Under the pieces are notes generated by a model. The model did no database searches and was not told the origin of the DNA. It worked only from the letters and a program-made list of their open reading frames with translations. Below are positions 1-6,157 of a stretch of DNA of 6,157 nt, piece by piece (within the stretch, counting starts at the first letter, position 1; each line of letters opens with the position of its first letter). This DNA is from DSBG01 sp049975365 (GTDB lineage Bacteria > Desulfobacterota > Desulfomonilia > UBA1062): contig JBNGDS010000116.1 in the NCBI GenBank assembly GCA_049975365.1, positions 1 to 6,157 on the forward strand, written 5' to 3'. The translations under genes and the position numbers were made by a program.

Positions 1-1806
1 CGCACGAGGGGCATCGTCCACTACCACATGCATCCCTGCACCGAACAATGCTGCTTCTCGAACTGCGGGGAGTCGTGCAATCTCTTCCAGAACATCCTGG
101 GGTCTCGGGCACTGGATCTCGAGGATTGTGTCCTGCATGATTCTGGTCTTGAGCTCTTCGGGGTTTCCGAGAGCAATAATTCTCCCGCGGTAGATGAGCG
201 CGAGGCGATCGCAGTACTCCGCTTCTTCCATGTAGTGGGTTGTCACGAATACCGTGACACCGCCGCCCGCCATTTCATAGATGAGATCCCAGAACCTTCT
301 TCTCGAGACCGGATCCACCCCGCTGGTGGGTTCATCGAGGAACAGGATCGGTGGTTCATGCAGGATAGCACACGCCATGGCAAGGCGCTGCTTCCATCCT
401 GTGCTGAGGATGGAGGTGAGACTCCTTCGATGCTCCTTCAGGCCCGACATTTCGACAGCCCACATCTTTCTCTCCTCCAGCCTCGTGTTTTCAAGCCCGT
501 AGATTCCCCCGTAAAAATCGATGTTCTCCTCCACAGTGAGGTCTTCATAGAGGGAGAATTTCTGGCTCATGTATCCGATATGCTGTTTGATGCGTTCGGT
601 CTGAGTCCTGATATCGAACCCTGCAACTGTTCCCGTACCATTGCTCGGTTCAAGGACTCCGCACAACATCCTGATGACCGTGCTCTTGCCTGCGCCATTG
701 GGACCGAGGAATCCGAAGATCTCTCCCCTGGGAACGGTAAAGTTCACGGCATCGACCGCAGTAAAATGTCCGAACCGTCTGGTAAGGTTAACCACCTCGA
801 CAGCGGGTTCATCCCTGGAAACTCCGTCCCGGGAGGATGTCTTGATATCATGGGAATAGGCGTCCATCCCGTGTTGCGGTGGTGTGGACGCATCACCGCC
901 GAGCACGTGAACGAACACATCCTCAAGGCTCGGACCCAGTTCGCGAATCTCCTCGCAGTGAACCCCTTCCTGGTTCAGGATGGTCTGGATCTTCTCTTTG
1001 TCCTGTGTGGTATCCCGCGAGGTCACGTGAACAGTATCACCGAATACCGTCACCCCGGGCATACCGTATGTCCTCGAGAGGAGCCTGTGTATACTGCGCG
1101 CGTGACTGCTCTTGACACTGAGGATGCGATCCTCCATCATGTCCTTCACGTCTGCGGGGGTTCCGACCGCCAAGAGCTTCCCCTGACTGAGAAGCCCCAC
1201 CCGATTGCAGCGTTCGGCCTCGTCAAGATATGCTGTACTGACAAGAATTGCGACATCCTGCCTGAGCAGGCGGTAGAGAATACGCCAGAAATCCCGTCTG
1301 CTCACCGGGTCTACCCCATTCGTCGGTTCATCCAGGAGCAATACCTTAGGGGTATGAATCAAGGCACAGACGAGCTGCAGCTTCTGCTTCATCCCCCCGG
1401 AGAGATCCCCTGCTCTCCTCTTTGTGAACTGCTGCATGGAACTGAACTCCAGCAGTCCATGGATGCGCTCGGCTCTCCCCTTCCGGGGGACACCGTAGAG
1501 ATCCGCGTAGAAGTGGATGTTCTCCTCCACCGTGAGGTCCTCATAGAGGCCGAAACGCTGGCTCATATAGGCGATGTTGTCCTTCACCGCCTCTGCACGG
1601 GAGATGTCGAACCCTGCAATCACGGCCTCACCACTGCTCGGCTCCATGATGCTGCTCAGCATTCGGAGGCTCGTCGTCTTCCCCGCACCGTCCGGGCCGA
1701 CCAGCCCGAAGATCTCTCCCGGGGCAACCTGCAAAGTGAGATCTTCTACAGCTGTGAGTTCTCCAAAGGTCTTTGACAGTCCCCGGGCGATTATTGCATG
1801 GTCCAT
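1..1806 (-). CDS. ybhF: YbhF-type tandem ABC transporter ATPase (3' end cut by left window edge)
   Basis: This is a cytoplasmic ATPase carrying two nucleotide-binding domains (NBDs) in one chain, predicted to power an ABC-2 type exporter with the adaptor encoded just upstream. I translated 602 codons without a stop to the window edge. NBD1 has Walker A GPDGAGKTT (37-45), signature LSGGMKQ (135-141) and Walker B/D-loop LLLDEPTNGVDP (Asp159-Glu160). NBD2 has Walker A GPNGAGKST (368-376), signature LSTGWKQ (467-473), Walker B LFLDEPTSGVDP (Asp491-Glu492) and switch His524 in TTHYMEEAE. A linker at about 295-335 joins them. Two key positions deviate: NBD1 has Ala192 (STAYLDEAE) where the switch histidine belongs, and NBD2 has a degenerate signature. 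The ATG at 1804-1806 was chosen because it follows an AGAGGG ribosome site and an in-frame TAG lies just upstream (1819-1821). E. coli YbhF is about 578 residues, so the C-terminus is probably close. The family is secure; the substrate is unknown (drugs or cations are inferred from family members). Confidence 0.9.
   Translation of the reverse strand, partial: MDHAIIARGLSKTFGELTAVEDLTLQVAPGEIFGLVGPDGAGKTTSLRMLSSIMEPSSGEAVIAGFDISRAEAVKDNIAYMSQRFGLYEDLTVEENIHFYADLYGVPRKGRAERIHGLLEFSSMQQFTKRRAGDLSGGMKQKLQLVCALIHTPKVLLLDEPTNGVDPVSRRDFWRILYRLLRQDVAILVSTAYLDEAERCNRVGLLSQGKLLAVGTPADVKDMMEDRILSVKSSHARSIHRLLSRTYGMPGVTVFGDTVHVTSRDTTQDKEKIQTILNQEGVHCEEIRELGPSLEDVFVHVLGGDASTPPQHGMDAYSHDIKTSSRDGVSRDEPAVEVVNLTRRFGHFTAVDAVNFTVPRGEIFGFLGPNGAGKSTVIRMLCGVLEPSNGTGTVAGFDIRTQTERIKQHIGYMSQKFSLYEDLTVEENIDFYGGIYGLENTRLEERKMWAVEMSGLKEHRRSLTSILSTGWKQRLAMACAILHEPPILFLDEPTSGVDPVSRRRFWDLIYEMAGGGVTVFVTTHYMEEAEYCDRLALIYRGRIIALGNPEELKTRIMQDTILEIQCPRPQDVLEEIARLPAVREAALFGAGMHVVVDDAPRA
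520..553 (-). repeat. NBD2 copy of an internal repeat in the tandem ATPase gene
   Basis: These 34 bases match 1516-1549 with two differences. They encode the LYEDLTVEENI segment that follows the Q-loop (MSQ) in NBD2. The offset is 996 nt (332 codons), the period of the two NBDs. This is an ancestral domain duplication kept similar by protein constraint, not a mobile repeat. Confidence 0.75.
1516..1549 (-). repeat. NBD1 copy of an internal repeat in the tandem ATPase gene
   Basis: This is the partner of 520-553, encoding the same LYEDLTVEENI segment after the MSQ Q-loop of NBD1. Identity is high here but falls away on both sides, as expected for two related domains rather than a recent DNA duplication. 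Confidence 0.75.
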
Positions 1807-1814
1807 GGTGAACG

Positions 1815-1820
1815 CCCTCT
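1815..1820 (-). promoter_or_regulatory. Ribosome binding site of the tandem ABC ATPase
   Basis: The minus strand reads AGAGGG, 8 nt before the ATG at 1806. It lies in the 17-nt gap after the adaptor gene's TGA. An in-frame TAG overlaps its 5' edge (1819-1821), which rules out a longer N-terminus in this frame and fixes the start. Confidence 0.65.
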
Positions 1821-1823
1821 ATT

Positions 1824-2855
1824 TCACTGGGGAGACTCTATGAACGCATCTGCCGGCATGCCCGGTTTCAGGATCATGTCCGGATTCTCAATCTCGATCT
1901 TGACCCGGTAGACCAGTTTCACACGTTCCTCGTGGGTCTGTACAGACTTGGGGGTGAACTCAGCTTCTGAACTGATGTAGGATATCGTTCCCTGAAATTC
2001 CCTGCCCTGAAAGGTATCCGTGAAGACCCGTGCTCTCTGGCCGAACTTCACTTTTCCCAGATCAGTCTCGTTCACGTAGGCACGGAGCCACACCCTGTCC
2101 ATTTCCCCAACCGTAATCACGGGGGATCCGGGATTCAGGTATTCGCCCGGTTCCGCTGCCTTGCTCAACACTACACCGTCAATCGGTGAAATCAGATCCG
2201 TGTATTCCAGCTGCAGTTTCGCCTTTTCAAAAACCTCCTGGGCCAATCTCACCTGGGTGCGTGCCTGTTCGAGCTTTTCAGCCCTGGGACCCTCCCTGAT
2301 CAGGCTCAGGTGCTGGGTGGCTGCCTCTACCCTGGCCCTGGCCTCCTCAAATGAATTTCTGGCAACATCGAGTTGGGTTTTATAGAACTCATACTCCCTG
2401 GGGCTGACCACGCCCTGCTCGTGAAGTTTTTCAAACCGGTCATGGTCGGCCTGTGCGAGCGTTCGCTGCGATTGTGCTGCATTGAGCCCTGCCCTCGCTC
2501 GTTCAAGCTCTGCTTCTGCGCTGAGAATCTCCTGGGTCCGGCTCCCGGCCTCGAGTTCTGCAAGGACAGCTTGTGCGTAGCGCACCTGTTCAGTGGCCTG
2601 GCGGACCTGGAGCTCCTGATCCGATCTGTCCAGCATGGCAACGTGCTGTCCTGTGTGAACGGTATTCCCCTCATCCACCAGCCGCTGGCTGAGTCTCCCC
2701 GGGATCTTGAAGCTGAGCTCAACCTGCGTGACCTCGATTGTCCCTGATACCGGGATTCCAGTCACCTCCCCGTTGGGATGCTCCACAAGCAGGTAGAGGG
2801 CCAGTCCGATCAGGATCAGGAAGAGTATCCCTATGATCAGAACACGCTTTTTCAT
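1824..2855 (-). CDS. ybhG: HlyD-family membrane fusion protein, YbhG type (periplasmic adaptor of ABC efflux pump)
   Basis: This 343-residue adaptor is predicted to be anchored in the inner membrane and to reach across the periplasm, linking an ABC-2 exporter to an outer-membrane channel. A charged MKKR start is followed by one hydrophobic segment (about 5-24), an uncleaved anchor or signal. Next come the first lipoyl half (about 36-75, with SFKIPGRL and VDEGNTV), a long Ala/Glu/Arg/Gln-rich coiled-coil hairpin (about 78-215) and the second lipoyl half (SPIDGVVLSKAAEPGEYL, 223-240). The beta-barrel region follows (VWLRAYVNETDL, 255-266; AEFTPKSVQT, 298-307) and ends in LKPGMPADAFIES. The WxRAYV and AEFTPK motifs and the length (E. 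coli YbhG is about 332 residues) favour the YbhG branch over generic HlyD or EmrA. The ATG at 2853-2855 sits behind a strong Shine-Dalgarno. The gene lies 51 nt after der and 17 nt before its ATPase. The subfamily call rests on remembered motifs, and the substrate is unknown. Confidence 0.87.
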   Translation of the reverse strand: MKKRVLIIGILFLILIGLALYLLVEHPNGEVTGIPVSGTIEVTQVELSFKIPGRLSQRLVDEGNTVHTGQHVAMLDRSDQELQVRQATEQVRYAQAVLAELEAGSRTQEILSAEAELERARAGLNAAQSQRTLAQADHDRFEKLHEQGVVSPREYEFYKTQLDVARNSFEEARARVEAATQHLSLIREGPRAEKLEQARTQVRLAQEVFEKAKLQLEYTDLISPIDGVVLSKAAEPGEYLNPGSPVITVGEMDRVWLRAYVNETDLGKVKFGQRARVFTDTFQGREFQGTISYISSEAEFTPKSVQTHEERVKLVYRVKIEIENPDMILKPGMPADAFIESPQ

Positions 2856-2906
2856 AGTTCCTCCTTACAACCTCATGCATGCTGCTTGGTCAAGAGGGAA
2901 GATTCA
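2856..2906. other. 51-nt spacer between der and the efflux genes
   Basis: This is the longest non-coding stretch in the window. I see no GC-rich hairpin followed by a T run on the minus strand, so no intrinsic terminator. There is also no convincing -35/-10 pair: a TTGACC is present, but the hexamer 17 nt downstream (TTGTAA) is poor and runs into the ribosome site. A short palindrome, CATGCATG (2874-2881), is the only notable symmetry and is too small to interpret. Read-through from der into the pump genes is the simplest reading. Confidence 0.6.
2860..2866 (-). promoter_or_regulatory. Strong ribosome binding site of the membrane fusion protein gene
   Basis: The minus strand reads AAGGAGG, 4 nt before the ATG at 2855. 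It is close to a perfect anti-16S match and the strongest such site in the window. It confirms the start and suggests the pump gene is translated independently, unlike the coupled era and der starts upstream. Confidence 0.85.
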
Positions 2907-4214
2907 TTATTTTCCGGCAAACAGAAGTTTTATTGGAATACCCTCCATGCCCAGGTCCTTCTTGAGGGAGCCTATGATGTATCGTTCATATGCTGCAGGT
3001 ACCTGTTCTGGGTTGTTGGCAACCACCCTGAACCTTGGGGGGACTGTCCCTACCTGGGTGATGTAGTAGAATTTCAGAGCCCTGCCCCTGATCACCGGAG
3101 GAGTGTGAGTGTCCACGATCCGTGAGAAGACGCGGTTCAGCTGTGATGTCCCCACGGTGCACGTAGTCTTGGAAAACAGTTCCTCGATGATGGGATAGAG
3201 CTTCTGTATGTTCTTCCCCGTCAGCGCTGACGTGAAGAGAACCGGAACATCGGGCATGAACCTGATGGAGTGTTTAAGCTGCTCGCGGATGAGCGTTCTC
3301 TCACCGGTGTCGACAAGGTCACTCTTGTTTACGATCAGGACAAACGCCCTGCCGTGTTCGATGAAAATCCTGCACAGTCGCTTGTCCTGGTCGGTAAGGC
3401 CCTCTGCCGGATCCAGGAGGAGAAGGCATACGTGGGACGTGTTCACGTTCTTCAGAGACCGCATGACCGAGATCCGCTCAATCTTCGTGTCGATTCTGGT
3501 CTTCCTTCGAATGCCTGCCGTGTCAACGAAGATGAAGTCCCTCTGATCATGGGTGACCTTGATATCAACATAATCCCTCGTTGTACCCGCCTCGGGCGAC
3601 ACGATGGTGCGGTCCCACCCGATGAGTCTGTTGATCAGGAGCGACTTGCCCACATTCGGCCTCCCGAGGATGCTCACCCGGATCTTCTCGGTCTGTTCCT
3701 CCAGGGAGATCTGCGCCTGGGTGCTCAGATGTTCCTTCACCCTCTGGACCAGTTCCGGTATCCCTCTTCTGTTCTTCGCTGAGATCTCGATAAACCCGTC
3801 TATGCCCAGTTCATAGATCAGGGATGCCATGGTGTCTCCGTGGGGGTCATCCACCTTGTTTGCCGCAAAAATCACAGGTGCCCGTGATTGCCTCAGGTGC
3901 TGTACCAGGGCGCTGTCATCTGGATTGACGGCAGTCTGGGCATCAAAGAGGCAGATGATGAGATCCGCATCACGAATTGCAGCAACGGTCTGCTCGCGCA
4001 TCAGTTCCGAAAACGGGATTTCGCCGAGGGTATCGAACCCGCCCGTGTCGACGAGATCGACCTCCTCTTCCTTCCCGATTCTCCATCTTCCGTAGATCCT
4101 GTCCCTGGTGATTCCGCGCTCGGGTCCGACGATCGAACGGTTCTCCTTCACGAGGAGATTGAACAGCGTCGATTTTCCCACATTGGGTCTCCCCACGATT
4201 GCGATGACAGGCAT
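2907..4214 (-). CDS. der: Ribosome-assembly GTPase Der (EngA), two G domains plus KH-like domain
   Basis: Der is a cytoplasmic GTPase needed for late assembly of the 50S ribosomal subunit and is essential in most bacteria. The 435-residue product matches the usual Der length (about 436 in Bacillus, 490 in E. coli). G domain 1 shows GRPNVGKS (8-15), Thr36 in the G2 loop, DTGG (56-59), NKVD (119-122) and SAK (145-147). G domain 2 shows GRPNVGKS (184-191), TTRD (211-214), DTAG (231-234), NKSD (296-299) and TSAL (328-331). A KH-like domain fills about 350-435 and ends in IPIKLLFAGK. All nucleotide-binding motifs are intact in both domains. The start MPVIAIVGRP at 4212-4214 puts the first P-loop at the normal position; the frame stays open upstream to 4526, but that extension lies inside era and is not Der-like. 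The ATG overlaps the era stop (TAATG). The Shine-Dalgarno is weak (GGGG about 8 nt upstream), which suggests translational coupling to era. Confidence 0.98.
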   Translation of the reverse strand: MPVIAIVGRPNVGKSTLFNLLVKENRSIVGPERGITRDRIYGRWRIGKEEEVDLVDTGGFDTLGEIPFSELMREQTVAAIRDADLIICLFDAQTAVNPDDSALVQHLRQSRAPVIFAANKVDDPHGDTMASLIYELGIDGFIEISAKNRRGIPELVQRVKEHLSTQAQISLEEQTEKIRVSILGRPNVGKSLLINRLIGWDRTIVSPEAGTTRDYVDIKVTHDQRDFIFVDTAGIRRKTRIDTKIERISVMRSLKNVNTSHVCLLLLDPAEGLTDQDKRLCRIFIEHGRAFVLIVNKSDLVDTGERTLIREQLKHSIRFMPDVPVLFTSALTGKNIQKLYPIIEELFSKTTCTVGTSQLNRVFSRIVDTHTPPVIRGRALKFYYITQVGTVPPRFRVVANNPEQVPAAYERYIIGSLKKDLGMEGIPIKLLFAGK

Positions 4215-4216
4215 TA
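4212..4216 (-). promoter_or_regulatory. Stop-start overlap TAATG joining era to der
   Basis: The minus strand reads TAATG: the last A of the era TAA is the first base of the der ATG. Only a weak GGGG (4223-4226), with AAGGAA further back (4229-4234), precedes it inside the era coding sequence. This arrangement is typical of re-initiation by ribosomes finishing the upstream gene and would link Der output to Era output. Confidence 0.8.
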
Positions 4217-5095
4217 TGTATACCCCAATTCCTTGAGACTCTTCGGATTCTTGGACCAATCCCTGGTGACCCGCACAAAGATCTCCAGGTATACCTTCAT
4301 CCCGAGGAGGCGCTCGATGTCGATTCTTGACTGTGTGCCGATTTCCTTGAGCTTCTTTCCCCCTGCACCGATGACGATGCCCTTTTGAGAGGATCTCTCG
4401 ACGTGGATCACGGCACGGATGTACACAGGATCCTGCTCGCGAAATTCTTCGATCTCCACAGCCACTGCATACGGTATTTCCTTGCGGGTGAGGGTAAAAA
4501 CCTTCTCCCGGATGAGTTCCTTGCACAGGAACCTCACCGGAACATCGGTGATCATGTCTTGGGGAAAGTACCTCGGCCCCTCGGGCAGGACAGTCCTAAT
4601 CCGCGTGAGAAGCCCCTCGATGCCCTGGCCTGTCAGGGATGATACGCCGCACACGTAGGTGTATGGATAGGTCTTCCCGAGATCAGAGAGCTTGTCATCA
4701 GGGGATTGCCCGTGCATGAGGTCCACCTTGTTCAATACAAGGAATGCCTCCTTCCCGGCATTCGCAACACAGTCAGCTACAGGGCTGAGTGTCTGGTATG
4801 TCTCATGCGGGTCTGTCATCACGAGCACGAGGTCGGCATCTGCAATGGTGGAGAGGGCCTTGTCCAGCATGTATCTGTTCAGGGCCTTTTGGGAGAAGTG
4901 AATGCCCGGGGTGTCCAGGAAAAGGATCTGAGTGTCTTCTGCATTGAATATCCCCAGGATCCTGTCCCTCGTCGTTTGAGGTTTGCTCGTCGTGATCGAT
5001 ATCTTTGTCTCAAGGACACGGTTCAGGAAGGTCGACTTCCCGACATTCGGATTGCCGATGATGGAAACAAACCCGGAGGTGAACCCGTGTGTCAT
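4214..5095 (-). CDS. era: Ribosome-assembly GTPase Era
   Basis: Era binds the 3' end of 16S rRNA during 30S subunit maturation; it is cytoplasmic or loosely membrane-associated and usually essential. The 293-residue length is close to E. coli Era (301). Visible in order: G1 GNPNVGKS (14-21), the Era effector loop ITTSKPQTTR (34-43), G3 DTPGIH (61-66) and G4 NKVD (122-125). G5 is VSSLTG (151-156), where the common form is SA. A type II KH domain follows, with GIVIGAGGKKLKEIG (239-253) carrying the RNA-binding GxxG-type loop, then the conserved ending KVYLEIFVRVTRDW. No motif is missing. The ATG at 5093-5095 gives a short MTHGFTSGFVSIIGNPNVGKS start, normal for Era. It lies 1 nt after the kinase stop, with only a weak GAAG as ribosome site, so it is probably coupled to the kinase gene. 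The rnc gene, often next to era, is not in the window. Confidence 0.98.
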   Translation of the reverse strand: MTHGFTSGFVSIIGNPNVGKSTFLNRVLETKISITTSKPQTTRDRILGIFNAEDTQILFLDTPGIHFSQKALNRYMLDKALSTIADADLVLVMTDPHETYQTLSPVADCVANAGKEAFLVLNKVDLMHGQSPDDKLSDLGKTYPYTYVCGVSSLTGQGIEGLLTRIRTVLPEGPRYFPQDMITDVPVRFLCKELIREKVFTLTRKEIPYAVAVEIEEFREQDPVYIRAVIHVERSSQKGIVIGAGGKKLKEIGTQSRIDIERLLGMKVYLEIFVRVTRDWSKNPKSLKELGYT

Positions 5096-5099
5096 GTTA
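5093..5099 (-). promoter_or_regulatory. Kinase-era junction TAA-C-ATG
   Basis: On the minus strand the kinase TAA (5097-5099) is separated from the era ATG (5093-5095) by a single C. The only purine-rich match upstream is GAAG (5100-5103), 4 nt from the ATG, a weak Shine-Dalgarno. Era translation therefore probably depends on ribosomes terminating on the kinase message. Confidence 0.65.
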
Positions 5100-6157
5100 C
5101 TTCAGATCGAGCTGCATCTGCCGCGCCCAGGGTGACTGGCACGGCAAGGTGATCGTGAAGGATGCGCCTCTGCCCTCTTCGCTCTGCACATCGATAGTTC
5201 CGCCGTGTCGCTTGATGATTCCATAGCTCACGGATAGACCGAGGCCGACCCCCTTCACCAGAGGTTTCTTTGTGTAGAACATGTCGAATATTTGGGGAAG
5301 ATCGGCGCGTGATATCCCAACACCCGAGTCACGAAAGACAATCCGCACCGTCTTGTCATCATCTGAAGAGGAGGTCTCCACGTGAAGCTGACCTCCCTCC
5401 GGCATTGCCTCTACAGCATTATTGATGAGATTGATGAACACCTGCTTGATCTGCTCCGGCACACACTCGACGAACTTCGAACCCTCAGGGTGGAATCTGA
5501 GCCTGACCAGATTCTCCTCCAGGTACTTCCGGTTGAGGACAAACACATCCTGCAGGGCCTCGTGGATATCGATCTTCTCGACCTTGCCTTCGTTTGGCAG
5601 GTAGAATGTTTTCATATTCCTGATGAGATCCGCGATCCGGTCGGTCTCCTTGATGGCAAGCCTGACGAACTGGTGATCGATCTTCTGCGTATCAACCTGC
5701 AGGATATGGTTGAGGCAGCTCCGGATACCGTAGAGCGGATTGTTGATCTCGTGGGCAATGCTCGCAGAGAGCTTGCCTGCAGCAGCAAGTCTTTCTGATT
5801 GGATGAGGGCTGATTCCATCTTCTTTTTCTCGGTACGGTCCTTGATGATCCCCGTGAACCCAAACGTCTCCCCCATCTCATCGGTCAACGTTTTCATGGA
5901 AAGCGAAACATCAAGCACGTCATCCTTCTTGTTTTTTCTCCGGGTCTCCCGATCCTTCACGAAGCCCTTGGCCTTCACTTCCTGCATGATCTCATGAGCT
6001 TCTTGACTGTAGTCTTCCGGTACGATCATCAGCCACGAGTTCCCAATGACCTCTTCTTCAGTCCAGCCGAACATCTGATGGGCCCCGTGATTCCACGAAA
6101 TGATCGTTCCATCGTGAGCAAGGCCGATGATGGCATCGTCGCTGTAGTGTTCTATGG
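5097..6157 (-). CDS. PAS-domain sensor histidine kinase (5' end cut by right window edge)
   Basis: This is an autophosphorylating sensor kinase that would pass phosphate to a response regulator not present here. I see 352 codons plus two bases, open to the right edge, so the N-terminus and any membrane segments are outside the window. A PAS domain opens at once (DAIIGLAHDGTIISWN, then FGWTEEEVIG) and runs through a PAC segment (TGIIKDRTEKKK) to about residue 115. The HisKA helix follows, with LAAAGKLSASIAHEINNPL; the phospho-acceptor His is encoded at 5751-5753. The HATPase_c domain has N-box NLINNAVEAM (near 5420), G1 DSGVGI (near 5325), F-box DMFYTKK and G2 GVGLGLS (near 5245), all intact. 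It ends in QLDLK with no receiver domain, so it is a classical kinase rather than a hybrid, at least at this end. The internal ATG at 6074 is not the start, because the PAS fold clearly begins upstream of it. The signal sensed is unknown. Confidence 0.95.
   Translation of the reverse strand, partial: IEHYSDDAIIGLAHDGTIISWNHGAHQMFGWTEEEVIGNSWLMIVPEDYSQEAHEIMQEVKAKGFVKDRETRRKNKKDDVLDVSLSMKTLTDEMGETFGFTGIIKDRTEKKKMESALIQSERLAAAGKLSASIAHEINNPLYGIRSCLNHILQVDTQKIDHQFVRLAIKETDRIADLIRNMKTFYLPNEGKVEKIDIHEALQDVFVLNRKYLEENLVRLRFHPEGSKFVECVPEQIKQVFINLINNAVEAMPEGGQLHVETSSSDDDKTVRIVFRDSGVGISRADLPQIFDMFYTKKPLVKGVGLGLSVSYGIIKRHGGTIDVQSEEGRGASFTITLPCQSPWARQMQLDLK

Noticed and set aside
28..1776. A 582-codon open frame on the plus strand, the longest complete open frame in the window.
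   Set aside because: It lies entirely opposite the tandem ABC ATPase, whose minus-strand translation carries every expected ABC motif at correct spacing. The plus-strand product resembles no family I know and is Cys/His/Pro-rich in an irregular way. It is an antisense shadow favoured by codon composition.
2856..2906. A possible promoter before the pump genes (TTGACC with a downstream hexamer).
   Set aside because: The hexamer 17 nt downstream (TTGTAA) matches the -10 consensus at only two positions and overlaps the Shine-Dalgarno region, leaving no room for a transcription start with a usable leader.
4215..4526. An upstream, in-frame extension of der reaching an ATG at 4526.
   Set aside because: The extension overlaps the era KH domain coding sequence and encodes a basic, Cys-rich stretch unlike Der. 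The ATG at 4214 gives the normal N-terminus right before the first P-loop.
5382..5798. A plus-strand 138-codon open frame rich in Leu and Asp opposite the kinase gene.
   Set aside because: It is antisense to the conserved HisKA/HATPase region. Its acidic, leucine-rich make-up reflects the reverse complement of the kinase codons, and it has no recognisable domain.
5097..6074. Treating the ATG at 6074 as the start of the histidine kinase.
   Set aside because: The 27 codons upstream are in frame and encode the first strands of the PAS domain (AIIGLAHDGTIISWN), so the gene enters from beyond the right edge.

Overview
All five genes in this window lie on the minus strand and read from right to left: sensor histidine kinase (5' end cut by the right edge) - era - der - HlyD/YbhG-type membrane fusion protein - YbhF-type tandem ABC ATPase (3' end cut by the left edge). 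The gaps are 1 nt, a 1-nt overlap, 51 nt and 17 nt. There is no convincing terminator or promoter between genes, so the window looks like the interior of one long transcription unit whose promoter lies beyond the right edge. Almost every base is coding. No RNA gene, insertion sequence, CRISPR array or phage feature was seen.

The organism is a bacterium of moderate-to-high GC by eye. A HlyD-type periplasmic adaptor paired with an ABC exporter points to a Gram-negative (diderm) cell. An era-der tandem and PAS histidine kinases of the HEINNP type are, as I recall, common in Desulfobacterota (former Deltaproteobacteria). That placement is a weak inference.

Region by region: (1) 5097-6157 is a PAS + HisKA + HATPase_c sensor kinase with no receiver domain at its C-terminus. 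(2) 4214-5095 is the ribosome-assembly GTPase Era, starting 1 nt after the kinase stop. (3) 2907-4214 is the double-GTPase Der (EngA), whose ATG overlaps the era stop as TAATG. (4) 1824-2855 is the membrane fusion protein, behind a near-perfect Shine-Dalgarno. (5) 1-1806 is the ATPase with two nucleotide-binding domains. It has no stop within the window, and the permease genes expected next would lie off the left edge.

Functionally the window joins a 30S/50S subunit-assembly module (Era, Der) to an efflux module (YbhG-YbhF type), with a signalling kinase at the head. I see no wholly new system. The points most worth a second look are the asymmetric ATP sites predicted for the ATPase, the translational coupling of kinase-era-der, and the unusual mix of functions in one apparent operon.
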